Source of the DNA: CALWZE01 sp964645785
GTDB taxonomy: Bacteria > Bacillota > Clostridia > Oscillospirales > Ruminococcaceae
DNA length: 63,742 nucleotides
Assembly (NCBI GenBank): GCA_964645785.1
Contig: CAZYAV010000007.1
Location: forward strand, 1 to 63,742
Direction: 5' to 3'
The notes beneath the pieces were generated by a model. The model did not search any database. It saw only the letters and a program-made list of their open reading frames with translations, and was not told where the DNA came from. Made by a program: the position numbers and the translations under genes. Within the stretch, counting starts at the first letter, position 1. Each line of letters opens with the position of its first letter. This document shows positions 41,900 to 50,342 of this stretch, piece by piece.

Positions 41900-42688
41900 T
41901 CACTTGACAACCCGCAGCTCGGCGAGCGCGCCGTAGTGCTTTACCGCAAACGCATCCGGCGCGATATCGCCGAGCAGGCGCAGATGCTCCCGCTCCCAGG
42001 CGGCGAGCTCGGGCGGCGAAAGGGAGGCGCCGACCCCGCGGCAGGCCTTCATCCGGCCGTGCCAGCTTTGCCGGGTAAACCGCACATCCAGCGCAAAGGT
42101 CTCGCTCGCAATCAATTGGAACTGCGTTTGATAGCCGTCCGGTATCGCGATGGGGCGGATTCTCTCCCCCGCGCCGCTCCACTGCGGGTTGAATCGGAGC
42201 ACAAGCCGCTCGCTCGCCCCGGCGATTTCGTCCTCCAGCGGCAGCCAGGCCATATACAGCAGCAGCAGACGCCCGCCCGGCCGCAGCACCCGCACCAGCC
42301 GCGGCAGCAGCCGCGTGTGGTCAAAATACCAGAAGCACTGGCAGGCCGTGACCACCTCAAACGAATCCGCCGGAAAATCAATCTCCTCCGCCGCCGCCGG
42401 AAAATACGAGATATCCATCCCGGCAGACAGGCGCTTTGCCTGTTCGATCTGCTCCGGCGCGCTGTCCACCCCCGTCCACTGCGCGCCGTATGGGTACAGA
42501 TTCCGCGGCAGCACCCCTGTCCCCGTGCCCAGATCCAGCACCCGCTGCCCGCGGACGCACAGCCCGCGCCGCAGAATCCTGTCATAAAATTCCCGGGGAT
42601 AGATATCCCTGTATTTCGCGTAATCCGCCGCCGCGCGATCCCAGTCGAAGGCTCTGCCGCCGTCAATTTCCCGGTTCTGCACCTGCAT
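41900..42688 (-). CDS. class I SAM-dependent methyltransferase
   Basis: A 262-residue Rossmann-fold methyltransferase with motif I VLDLGTGTGVLPR, the acidic ribose contact GVDSAPEQIEQAK, and a post-I motif VVTACQCFWYFD. The substrate is unknown; a small molecule is likely. The ATG at 42688, nine bases after GGAGG, is preferred over a GTG at 42697. It is divergent from the esterase gene at 42741. Confidence 0.8.
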   Translation of the reverse strand: MQVQNREIDGGRAFDWDRAAADYAKYRDIYPREFYDRILRRGLCVRGQRVLDLGTGTGVLPRNLYPYGAQWTGVDSAPEQIEQAKRLSAGMDISYFPAAAEEIDFPADSFEVVTACQCFWYFDHTRLLPRLVRVLRPGGRLLLLYMAWLPLEDEIAGASERLVLRFNPQWSGAGERIRPIAIPDGYQTQFQLIASETFALDVRFTRQSWHGRMKACRGVGASLSPPELAAWEREHLRLLGDIAPDAFAVKHYGALAELRVVK

Positions 42689-42740
42689 TTTCTCCACCTC
42701 CGCAGTCTCGACACCCGCCGCAATCCCGAAAGGAGCGCCT

Positions 42741-43640
42741 ATGCATTCCTATCCGATCAGCAAAGAATACGGTCTGTTTGCCAGATTTTTTCCGCCGTTC
42801 AACCGGCTCGCCTTTGCGGCGGCCTCCCTGCTGCTCGGGCTGCTGCCCGCCGCGCTTAAAAGCGACGGCGCCGTGACCCTGCGCCGGGAGCGTATCCGCA
42901 CGGCGGACGGCCATGCGCTGCCGCTGGTTCTGTTTGTCCCGGTCAACCGCGTTTGCGACAAGCTGATTCTGTACCTGCACGGCGGCGGCTTTGCGTTCAA
43001 GGGATACACCTGCCACTACAGGCTTTGCCGCCGGTTTGCCGAACAATGCGGCTGCACGGTTGTGTATGTCGATTACAGGCTGTGCCCCGGGCATCCCTAC
43101 CCGGCCGGGCTGGACGACTGCTTTTGCGCTTACAGCTGGGTCGTCCAAAACGCCGCAAGGCTCGGGGTAGACCCGCAGAAAATCATTGTCGGCGGCGATT
43201 CGGCGGGCGGGTGTCTGGCGGTCGACCTCACCCGAAGGGCGCTGCGGGAATCCGCCGTCAAGCCCCGCTTTCAGCTTTTGATCTATCCGGTTCTGGACAG
43301 CCGGATGCAGACGCCTTCCATGCTGCGCTATACCGACACCCCCATGTGGAACGCCCGCCTGAACCGGAAAATGTGGCGGCTTTACCTGAACGGCCGCGCC
43401 TATACCTCCCCGGCCGAGGCGGCGGAACTTGCGGCGATGCCGCCCACCTATATCGAAACGGCCGAATTCGACTGCCTGCACGACGAGGGGGTCGCGTTTG
43501 CGGCAAGTCTGCGGCAAAGCGGTGTGCCGGTTGAGCTGAACGAGACAGCGGGAACCATGCACGGCTACGACGCCAAACGCTGCCCCACGACCGAGCGAGC
43601 CATCCGGCGGCGGATCGACGCGCTCAACCGGATTGTATAA
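42741..43640 (+). CDS. alpha/beta hydrolase of the hormone-sensitive-lipase family
   Basis: A 299-residue esterase-like hydrolase. HGGGF (oxyanion hole), GGDSAGG with the nucleophilic Ser, a later acid in EFDCLHDEG, and the His in GTMHGYD form the catalytic set. An N-terminal hydrophobic stretch may act as a membrane anchor. The natural ester is unknown. AAAGGAG precedes the ATG. Confidence 0.87.
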   Translation: MHSYPISKEYGLFARFFPPFNRLAFAAASLLLGLLPAALKSDGAVTLRRERIRTADGHALPLVLFVPVNRVCDKLILYLHGGGFAFKGYTCHYRLCRRFAEQCGCTVVYVDYRLCPGHPYPAGLDDCFCAYSWVVQNAARLGVDPQKIIVGGDSAGGCLAVDLTRRALRESAVKPRFQLLIYPVLDSRMQTPSMLRYTDTPMWNARLNRKMWRLYLNGRAYTSPAEAAELAAMPPTYIETAEFDCLHDEGVAFAASLRQSGVPVELNETAGTMHGYDAKRCPTTERAIRRRIDALNRIV

Positions 43641-44172
43641 GCCCGCCGCCCGCTCCCCTGCCTGCACCGGCCGGTTCGGCGCGCGGCGGCAGGGGAAACC
43701 GGCGTTTTCCGGCTGGTGCCGGTGTCCGGCGGATTGGGCAAGCGCCGTGAATCCCGTCACCCCGCGGTTCTGATGGCGGCCACCCCGCAAACGGCCGGGC
43801 GGAATCGCCTGTTGCTCGCGGCGGAGAGCTGCGGCATTCCCATATAGCTTATTCTGTACTGTCCCGGCTGCGGCNNNNNNNNNNNNNNNNNNNNNNNNNN
43901 NNNNNNNNNNNNNNNNNNNNNNNNNNNNNNNNNNNNNNNNNNNNNNNNNNNNNNNNNNNNNNNNNNNNNNNNNNGCGGCATTCCCATATAGCTTATTCTG
44001 TACTGTCCCGGCTGCGGCAAACCGTTCCGCCGCGCCTGGGGCGGCGACCCCGGCAGCTGCGCCGGCAGGCCAAACAGACCCGGTTGAGGTTCGCCGTTCC
44101 TCCAATCCCACGCGGCTTCTCGGGTCGGGCAGTTCGCTTTTGCGCGGGCGCTTCTCCGGCATCCCGGCCGTT
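43641..44172. other. intergenic stretch containing the scaffold gap
   Basis: No gene can be supported here. The stretch is interrupted by 100 Ns at 43875-43974. A 44-bp sequence stands on both sides of the Ns. Confidence 0.6.
43831..44018. repeat. 44-bp direct repeat flanking a 100-N gap
   Basis: Positions 43831-43874 and 43975-44018 are identical over 44 bases (both begin GCGGCATTCCCATATAGC and end CCCGGCTGCGGC) and directly abut the N run. The likely explanation is that two contig ends overlap and were scaffolded with an arbitrary gap. A true tandem repeat that broke the assembly is the alternative. Confidence 0.9.
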
Positions 44173-44865
44173 CTACTGCGCGTCCCCCAGCAGGTCGCTC
44201 ACCTCCAGCTCCCGCGCCAGCGCCTCCAGCGCAGCCCGGTTGGCGATGGTGTAAACAAGCCCCGTTTTGGTCAGATACTGCTTTTCGACAAAATCGCCGA
44301 GCACCTTGCTCAAATGCCGGTAAGAGACGCCCAGACTTTCCGCCACCAGCACTTTTTTCTCAAAAAAGCGGTTCCCCTGCCGGTTGTCCAGGATAAACCG
44401 CGCAAGCCGGTTTTCCAGCGGATAGGCAAACGAGTGCAGCAGCGAAAACGCCTCCGTGCGCTCCTTGAAGATGAGGTCGCAGCACAGCCGGCGCAAAAAG
44501 CGCGCGTCGTCCGGCAGGCGCTCCCGGCACACCCGCATCGGGATGGCCAGCATCCTGCATTTTTCCAGCGTCCTGACCGTAAAGGCGGAGACCTCCCGCA
44601 TCAGCTCCATTTCCCCAATCAGGCAGGGCGCTTCCAGGGTTCGCAGGATAACCGATTTCCCGTTTGCCAACAGCGCCCGCACACAGCAGCGCCCCGAAAG
44701 CATCAGGCAGAGGTATTCCGGCAATACATCCTGCCGAATCACCGTCTCCCCGGCCTCAAACGCGACAAGCCGGGCGTGCTCCCCCAGCGATTCGTCAAAA
44801 TAATCCGTATAGGGCGGCGCGCTCAGATACCCTTGCAGCAGCCCCGCATTCGCAATTATTTTCAT
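44173..44865 (-). CDS. YeiL-like Crp/Fnr-family transcription factor
   Basis: A 230-residue regulator. An N-terminal cyclic-nucleotide-binding-like beta barrel (FEAGETVIRQD, GEMELM) precedes a dimerisation helix and a C-terminal winged helix with VLVAESLGVSYRHLSKVLGD. It resembles YeiL, the Crp/Fnr regulator that in E. coli lies beside the nucleoside hydrolase rihB; here too the divergent gene is a nucleoside hydrolase. The ATG at 44865 is preceded by GGGGGAAG. Effector unknown; several Cys are present (for example CCVRA and RRLCCD). Confidence 0.82.
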   Translation of the reverse strand: MKIIANAGLLQGYLSAPPYTDYFDESLGEHARLVAFEAGETVIRQDVLPEYLCLMLSGRCCVRALLANGKSVILRTLEAPCLIGEMELMREVSAFTVRTLEKCRMLAIPMRVCRERLPDDARFLRRLCCDLIFKERTEAFSLLHSFAYPLENRLARFILDNRQGNRFFEKKVLVAESLGVSYRHLSKVLGDFVEKQYLTKTGLVYTIANRAALEALARELEVSDLLGDAQ

Positions 44866-44880
44866 GCTTCCCCCGATTAT

Positions 44881-44924
44881 TAGGAGATTTCTCCTATCAT
44901 CCTGCGGCTTTTGTCCATTATACT
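44881..44924 (+). promoter_or_regulatory. activator-type promoter of the nucleoside hydrolase gene
   Basis: A perfect dyad TAGGAGA-TT-TCTCCTA (44881-44896) lies upstream of TATACT (44919-44924), and there is no good -35 box. Assuming a start seven bases after the -10, the dyad centre is near -42, the position used by class II Crp/Fnr activators. The Crp/Fnr gene is divergent, so this may be its autoregulatory site too. Confidence 0.6.
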
Positions 44925-44950
44925 GAAAAAAAACAGGAGGTACAAGAACA

Positions 44951-45883
44951 ATGAGCGACAAAATCAAGGTTATTCTGGACTGTGACGTCGGTCACGACGA
45001 CGCGATTGCACTGATGCTTGGGGCGGCGCACCCGCGGATCGACCTGCTGGGAATCTGCGCGGTTGCGGGCAACCAGGTGCTCAAAAAGACGCTCGTCAAC
45101 ACACTCAATGTCGTGCAGCATCTCGATTTGGACATTCCTGTTTATGCCGGCATGGATCGGCCGATGGTGCGCAATCAGGTGATTGCCGACTATATCCACG
45201 GGGAGAGCGGGCTGGACGGTCCCGTGTTCCAGCCGCTCAAGCGCAGCGCGGAGCCGGAGCATGCGGTCAACTACATCATCCGGACGCTGCGGGAATCCGC
45301 GGAGAAGATCACCCTTGTCCCGGTCGGCCCCCTGTCCAACATCGGCATGGCGCTTCGGCTTGCGCCGGACATCGCCTCAAAAATCGAGCGCATCGTGCTG
45401 ATGGGCGGCGCGTACGGGCTTGGGAACCACACCCCCGCGGCCGAATTCAACATTCTGGTCGACCCCGAAGCGGCGCATGTCGTGTTCACCTCGGGGATTC
45501 CGATTGTGATGATGGGGCTCGACCTGACCAACCAGGCGCTTGCGAACATGGCGGTTATCGAGCGGATGGAGAAGATCGGCAACAAGGCCGGGAAGCTGTT
45601 TGGGGACATGATGCGGTTCACGTTTGAGACCCAGCGGGTCTATGAGCTGGAGGCCGGCCCCGTGCACGATGTGACGGCGATGGGGTATCTGGTTGAGCCG
45701 GACATTTTTGAGGTCAAGCCCGCGCATGTCGAGATCTGCCTCGACAAGGGGCTCTGCTATGGCCGCACCGTCTGCGATTTCAACCTCAGAACCGGCGAAA
45801 AGCCCAACGCGCTGGTCGGCATGGGCTTGGATCTGGGTCGATTCTGGGATCTGGTCGAGGAGAATCTGCGCCGGCTGCACTGA
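44951..45883 (+). CDS. inosine-uridine-preferring nucleoside hydrolase
   Basis: A 310-residue enzyme that cleaves ribonucleosides into ribose and base for salvage. The N-terminal DCDVGHDDAIAL is the calcium-binding DxDxxxDD signature. Later motifs are VPVGPLSNIGMAL, VLMGGAYGLGNHTPAAEFN, and the C-terminal VHDVTAMG with catalytic-site residues. It most resembles the RihA/RihB group. GGAGGT precedes the ATG. A Crp/Fnr-type regulator is divergent, and a strong terminator follows. Confidence 0.93.
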   Translation: MSDKIKVILDCDVGHDDAIALMLGAAHPRIDLLGICAVAGNQVLKKTLVNTLNVVQHLDLDIPVYAGMDRPMVRNQVIADYIHGESGLDGPVFQPLKRSAEPEHAVNYIIRTLRESAEKITLVPVGPLSNIGMALRLAPDIASKIERIVLMGGAYGLGNHTPAAEFNILVDPEAAHVVFTSGIPIVMMGLDLTNQALANMAVIERMEKIGNKAGKLFGDMMRFTFETQRVYELEAGPVHDVTAMGYLVEPDIFEVKPAHVEICLDKGLCYGRTVCDFNLRTGEKPNALVGMGLDLGRFWDLVEENLRRLH

Positions 45884-45958
45884 GCGGCGTCCGTTTCCGC
45901 GCACAGCCGCGGGCGGCGAGCAAACCGGGTTTTCCCTCCCATCTGTTTTGCATGATGC

Positions 45959-45990
45959 AAAAAAAGCTCCGGCGTACCCGGAGCTTTTTT
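45959..45990 (+). terminator. terminator after the nucleoside hydrolase gene
   Basis: GCTCCGG (45966-45972) pairs with CCGGAGC (45978-45984), flanked by an A-run and six T residues, so it can act in both directions. Confidence 0.85.
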
Positions 45991-46141
45991 GTGTCCACGG
46001 CTTCTTGCGCAGATTGTGCACAGGCGCCGGTGAAGCCGCGGTGGGATAGCGAAACGAAGTACCTTCGGAATCTGTGAAGCGGGGCGGTGCCGCGTATATC
46101 GCGCATTGCCCGCCGCTGCCGGAGCCCAATCAAAATTCCTC

Positions 46142-46203
46142 TTGACAATTTCCGCGCGGTTTAGTATTTTAATTTTGACAGTACTATATTTTTATCATTA
46201 GTG
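46142..46203 (+). promoter_or_regulatory. promoter region of the membrane protein/PadR operon
   Basis: TTGACA (46142-46147) with TATTTT (46165-46170) at 17 bp is a plausible promoter. A second TTGACA lies at 46175-46180. TAGTA and TACTA form an imperfect inverted pair around the second box and might be PadR sites. Confidence 0.45.
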
Positions 46204-46220
46204 GGTTGGAGGAATGCGAA

Positions 46221-47021
46221 GTGAACCGGACTAAGCCGCTGACCAGGGAGCAGTACCTGAAGAAATTCAGTTGGGCGGCGCGGTGGCGTTTGCTGCCCCC
46301 GGAGTCGGAGGAGGCCATCGCGGACTATCGGGAGCTTGTCTTCCGGGAGGGGCGGGACGAGCTGAAGCTGGCGGAGGAATTGGGCAGGCCGACGCAGGCC
46401 GCCCGCCTGCTCACCGACGGCAAAGCCTACCGCCGGTGGCTGGCGGTGTTTGCCGTTCTGGTCTTTGGCCTGTTTCTCCTGGTCAAATGGGTCTGGAACG
46501 GCAGGAGCGTCACGACCCGCCTCCTTTCTGTTTCCTGTGTGTGGTATCCCGTGTTGGTGATGGCAGTGGGGGTTTCTCTGTCCCTGTGCTGGTTCCGGCG
46601 GCACGGGCAGAAGAGCGGCAAACTGTCCGCGCGGCTATTGCCGGCGACGGCCGCGGTGCTGGTTTTTGGGATAGGCATAACGATATGGACCCTGGCTGTC
46701 GCAGACCCGGCGTTTTTAGGGTCTGCGGTGGGCGAATCCTGGCAGATTATGCTGCACAGGGAGCTGCTGATCGACGGGGAAATTGCATGCGCCCTGGCCG
46801 CTTTGCTCGGCCTCGTGCTGGCCAAGTGCCGCGACCGCCGGTGGCTGGCGCTATATGTCCCGGCTCTCACGGTGGCGGCAATGTGCGGGTTCCTGCTGTT
46901 CACCTTCAGCTATAGCAACACGGACTATGCGGCGCCCGGTTCCGTTCAGGCCTATCTGTTTGCCCGCCTTGTCCCTGTCGGGGTGGCCGGCCTTGTCGGA
47001 ACAGGGGTGGCGCTATGCTGA
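46221..47021 (+). CDS. HAAS/DUF1700-like multi-pass membrane protein
   Basis: A 266-residue protein. The first 60 residues form a helical HAAS-like cytoplasmic domain (RWRLLPPESEEAIADYRELV, then AEELGRPTQAARLL), typical of proteins co-encoded with PadR regulators. About six hydrophobic segments follow. I choose the GTG at 46221, seven bases after GGAGGA, over the TTG at 46206. It overlaps the PadR gene by 7 bp. The usual order is PadR first; here it is reversed. Function is unknown. Confidence 0.7.
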   Translation: MNRTKPLTREQYLKKFSWAARWRLLPPESEEAIADYRELVFREGRDELKLAEELGRPTQAARLLTDGKAYRRWLAVFAVLVFGLFLLVKWVWNGRSVTTRLLSVSCVWYPVLVMAVGVSLSLCWFRRHGQKSGKLSARLLPATAAVLVFGIGITIWTLAVADPAFLGSAVGESWQIMLHRELLIDGEIACALAALLGLVLAKCRDRRWLALYVPALTVAAMCGFLLFTFSYSNTDYAAPGSVQAYLFARLVPVGVAGLVGTGVALC

Positions 47022-47317
47022 AAAAGGAGCTGCTGGAGCTGTGCCTGCTTCAACTGCTGGCCGGCGGGGACAGGTACGGCTATGCGGTGCTTGCGCCACT
47101 GCGGGCGGCTTTCCCGGACACCCAGGAGAGCGCCATCTACGCCTTGCTGCGCGGGCTTTGCAGGGAGGGCTGCACCGAGTGGTACATGGCTCCGAGCGGG
47201 AGCGGCCCGGATCGGAAATACTACCGGCTGACCCCGGCCGGCCGCACCCGGCTGGAGGCGCTGCGGTCTGACTGGCGCAACATGCGGGACGCCATCGCGT
47301 CCTTTGGGGTGGAGTAA
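47015..47317 (+). CDS. PadR-family transcriptional regulator
   Basis: A 100-residue winged-helix regulator: LLELCLLQLLAGGDRYGYAV, the recognition segment ESAIYALLRGLCREG, and the wing DRKYYRLTPAGRTRL. PadR proteins repress stress or efflux genes and are often autoregulated. It is translated from a start overlapping the membrane protein gene, so both are one unit and the membrane protein is its probable target or partner. Confidence 0.88.
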   Translation: MLKKELLELCLLQLLAGGDRYGYAVLAPLRAAFPDTQESAIYALLRGLCREGCTEWYMAPSGSGPDRKYYRLTPAGRTRLEALRSDWRNMRDAIASFGVE

Positions 47318-47708
47318 CGGTATTTGTCCGCTCGTCCCTGCTGCGCCCGGCCTGTGCAGGCGACATTTTAAGGAGGGAGCCCGTTCGGCGAAATGCCCCT
47401 TACGGAATGCTTTCTGACGCAGCCTGTCCGGCAAAATGAAAGTGCAAATCCCCCCTCGACGGCGGCTTTAGGAAAAGCCCCTGTTCCCGCATCTGCCCCA
47501 TCCGCAAGGCGGCATTTTGCCCGGTTTATGCGCCGCGCAGGGCGCGCCCTTGCCCGTTGCAGCAAACCCGGCCGCTCTGGCAAAGCGGCCGGAGCGATCT
47601 CTTTTATCCAAATGACAGCACACTGCGTCTGCCAGGCATTTCTTATGGCGGCAAGCGGCGAATTCCTGTTTTTCAGGCGGAATTCCCATCCCCGTGGGTC
47701 AAATTAAG
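47318..47708. other. intergenic stretch with hairpins
   Basis: A 104-codon frame at 47393-47707 has low-complexity composition and no ribosome site, and I do not accept it. CGGCCGCT/AGCGGCCG (47569-47591) and GAATTCC/GGAATTC (about 47660-47685) dyads are present. No further gene is seen. Confidence 0.45.
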
Positions 47709-47735
47709 GCCGGCAAAGCTGCGCTTTGCCGGCCT
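47709..47735 (-). terminator. terminator of the DEAD-box helicase gene
   Basis: GGCCGGCAAAG (47709-47719) pairs perfectly with CTTTGCCGGCC (47725-47735). On the minus strand it is followed by TTAATTT. It lies 41 bp after the helicase stop codon. Confidence 0.65.
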
Positions 47736-47775
47736 GCTGTTGTTCTTTGCTGTTTTGCCCAAAGGCGGCCGCGGC

Positions 47776-49203
47776 TCACTGCTCGGGATTTGCGGCGGTT
47801 TTGGGCTTGCGGCGGCGACGGCGGCGCTTTTTCTTCGGCGCGCCGTCGGTTCCCTGCGCGGGCGGTTCGGCGGGCACCTGGGTGCGGAACGGGGCGGGCT
47901 GCTTTGCGCCCCTGCGCTGCCCCGGGGTTTTCCCCGGAATTTCGATGCGCCCGTAGGCAAAGCTGGACGAGACCGTCTCGATATGCCCGACCGGCTCGTC
48001 CTCGCCGAGGTCGAGCAGCGCGTCGGGCGGCGGCGCGGCTTTGCGCGGGGCGGGCTTGGCGCTCGGCCGCCCCTGCACCGCCGACATCGGGTAATCTGTC
48101 TCCCGCATGGGGATGCGCTGGCCGGTCAGCTGCTCGATTGCGAGGTAATACTCCATCTCGTCCATGCAGCAGAAGCTGATTGCGTCCCCGCCAAGACCCG
48201 CGCGCCCCGTGCGGCCGATGCGGTGGATATAGGTCTCCGGCTCGTTGGGCAGGTCGTAATTGAACACGTGGGACAGCTCGGGCACGTCGATGCCGCGCGC
48301 GGCGATGTCGGTCGCCACCAGCACCTTCAGCTTGCCGCTTTTGAATTTGCCCAGCGCCTCCTGCCGGGCGGTCTGGCTTTTATTGCCATGGATTGCCATC
48401 GCCTGGATGCCGAAGCCCGCAAGCTCCTTGACGACCCGGTTTGCGCCGTGCTTTGTGCGGGTAAAGACGAGGGCGTTTTTGACCTCGCCGCTTTTGATGA
48501 AGTCGCGCAGCAGATACTTTTTGTTGCCCTTGTCCACAAAGCAGATCGACTGCCGGATCTTATCCACCGTGCTGGTGACCGGGTCGACCTTGACCGTGAC
48601 CGGGTCAACCAGAATCGTGTTGGCAAGATGCTCGATTTCATACGGCATGGTCGCGCTGAACAGCAGGGTCTGCCGCTTGTCGGGCAGGTGGCGCAGCACC
48701 CGCTTGACGTCCTGGATAAAGCCCATATCGAGCATCCTGTCCGCCTCGTCAAGCACAAAAATCTGCAGTCTGCTCAGGTCGACATAGCCCTGCCCGATCA
48801 GGTCGTTGAGCCTGCCGGGCGTCGCGACGAGGATGTCCACCCCCCGCTTGAGCGCCTGCACCTGCGGGTTCTGCCCCACCCCGCCGAAAATCACCGTGCA
48901 CCGCAGCTTGAGGTTTGCGCCGTAGGCCTGAAAGCTCTCGTAAATTTGCAGTGCAAGCTCCCGCGTCGGGGTCAGCACCAGCGCGCGGATTTTGCCGTTC
49001 GGCTTTTCCTGCGAGAGAATTTGCAGGATCGGCAGCGCGAACGCCGCCGTTTTGCCGGTGCCGGTCTGCGCGCACCCGATCAGGTCCCGGTGCGCCAGCA
49101 GCGGCGGAATCGCCTGCCGCTGGATGGGGGAGGGTTCGGTGTATCCCTGCGCCGCGACCGCCGAGAGCAGCGGCCGGATCAGCTCTAATTCTTCAAACGT
49201 CAT
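47776..49203 (-). CDS. DEAD-box ATP-dependent RNA helicase (RhlE-like)
   Basis: A roughly 475-residue RNA helicase for rRNA processing or mRNA unwinding. Motifs in order are the Q motif (GYTEPSPIQ), AQTGTGKT, PTRELA, TPGR, DEAD, SAT, ARGIDVP and HRIGRTGR. A proline-rich C-terminal tail ends in a very basic stretch (KKKRRRRRRKPK) likely to bind RNA. The start at 49203 (MTFEELEL) matches the family. An in-frame ATG at 49230 has no ribosome site, and the site before 49203 is close and weak. Confidence 0.92.
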   Translation of the reverse strand: MTFEELELIRPLLSAVAAQGYTEPSPIQRQAIPPLLAHRDLIGCAQTGTGKTAAFALPILQILSQEKPNGKIRALVLTPTRELALQIYESFQAYGANLKLRCTVIFGGVGQNPQVQALKRGVDILVATPGRLNDLIGQGYVDLSRLQIFVLDEADRMLDMGFIQDVKRVLRHLPDKRQTLLFSATMPYEIEHLANTILVDPVTVKVDPVTSTVDKIRQSICFVDKGNKKYLLRDFIKSGEVKNALVFTRTKHGANRVVKELAGFGIQAMAIHGNKSQTARQEALGKFKSGKLKVLVATDIAARGIDVPELSHVFNYDLPNEPETYIHRIGRTGRAGLGGDAISFCCMDEMEYYLAIEQLTGQRIPMRETDYPMSAVQGRPSAKPAPRKAAPPPDALLDLGEDEPVGHIETVSSSFAYGRIEIPGKTPGQRRGAKQPAPFRTQVPAEPPAQGTDGAPKKKRRRRRRKPKTAANPEQ

Positions 49204-49230
49204 TCCTTTTCCGTCTATCCTGTTCTTCAT

Positions 49231-49837
49231 TTTAGTTTATTTCGCATGGAGCGGGGCGGCCGGCGCCGCAAAGCGCTCCGATTATTTAGTATACCGCATT
49301 TGCGCGCCCTGTGCAAATACGCAGCGCAATCGGGCACGAGCCGGTGCCTGTCCCGGCAGCCGGCGGGGTTGCAGGCCGGTTCCCGGCCGGAATTCTCCCA
49401 AAAGCGCCGCGCCGGTGCAAACGCCGCACAAGCCCGCGCGGCGGGGCGGTATTGGGGGGGAATCGCCGCCCTTTTCCCGGACGGCCGCGATTCCGGACGA
49501 CGGCTTCCTTCCCGCTGCCCGGCGCAGTGCCGCATCGGCCGCGGTATTCCGGCGGGAACCGCGCACGGCGTCCCGTGCAGCGCCGGGCAAGCCCCGCCCT
49601 TTCCGCACAGCGCCCGCCGGTTTTTGCCGGCAGCTGCGCCCGCGCCCGGCGAACCGCTTTCATAAAACAGCGCGCTTGGCAGGGCAGACTCCCACCCGGA
49701 CGGTGCCGCGCAGGCCGCCCGCGCGCATCAGAGCCGAACGCGCGTTCCTGTTATGGACAAATCAAACCACCTGCGCGAGCGCGTCAAGGTCGCCGGGCTG
49801 GCAGCCTGCCGCGTTGACGGCCGGTCATCCCGCAGGC
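49231..49837. other. GC-rich intergenic stretch, no gene seen
   Basis: About 600 bp in which all open frames are Arg/Pro/Ala-rich and overlap on both strands without ribosome sites. I see no RNA gene or clear hairpin terminator. Confidence 0.45.
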
Positions 49838-50338
49838 TCAAAGCGGCAGCTGCGCCCGCCAGGCCTCCGCAAGCCGTTCAAGGCTCCACGCGGCGTTTGC
49901 CGGGCTGGTTGAGGGCAGCACAACCGCCGCGCGCCCGGTCTGCGGGCGGCAGAGCCGGTCGTACAGTCTGCCGGCCGTCGCGCCGTTCGCGAGGATTCGC
50001 TCGATCGGGCAGCTGTCCAGAATCGGCGAGAGGTCGTTCGGCTGCGCGTTCTGGATGCTGGCATCCGCGGAGCCGGCAATCTCACACCGCGCAATCACGT
50101 CCCACAGCGCCAGGCCGTGCGCAAGCAAAAACGCGGTTTTTTCCGCCACCGTCCGGGGCGGCGCAGCGCCGTAGACCAGCCCCAGCATACGCCAGAAGCG
50201 GTTTTGGGGGTGGCCGTAAAAAAACGCGGCCTCGCGGGATTTGACCGACGGGAAGCTGCCCAGAATCAGCACCCGGCAGCGCGGGTCGTACACCGGCGGG
50301 ATGGGATGAACCTGCGGCTGCGCCGCCCGCCCGGCCAT
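49838..50338 (-). CDS. DNA-deoxyinosine glycosylase (uracil-DNA glycosylase superfamily)
   Basis: A 166-residue DNA repair glycosylase of the hypoxanthine-DNA glycosylase type. The N-terminal motif is VLILGSFPSVKSRE, followed by FFYGHPQNRFWRML, ALWDVIARCEIAGSADASI and C-terminal LPSTSPANA. These strongly resemble the family that removes deaminated adenine. The start at 50338 lies 4 bp beyond the TsaD stop; ATGs at 50362 and 50425 are possible but lie inside tsaD. Confidence 0.85.
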   Translation of the reverse strand: MAGRAAQPQVHPIPPVYDPRCRVLILGSFPSVKSREAAFFYGHPQNRFWRMLGLVYGAAPPRTVAEKTAFLLAHGLALWDVIARCEIAGSADASIQNAQPNDLSPILDSCPIERILANGATAGRLYDRLCRPQTGRAAVVLPSTSPANAAWSLERLAEAWRAQLPL

Positions 50339-50342
50339 CCGC

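Noticed and set aside
43757..44162. Open frames spanning the N gap
   Set aside because: They read through undetermined bases and the duplicated contig end, so they are artefacts.
47393..47707. 104-codon plus-strand open frame
   Set aside because: It has no ribosome site and mixed low-complexity composition, and it lies in a region with hairpins; probably non-coding.
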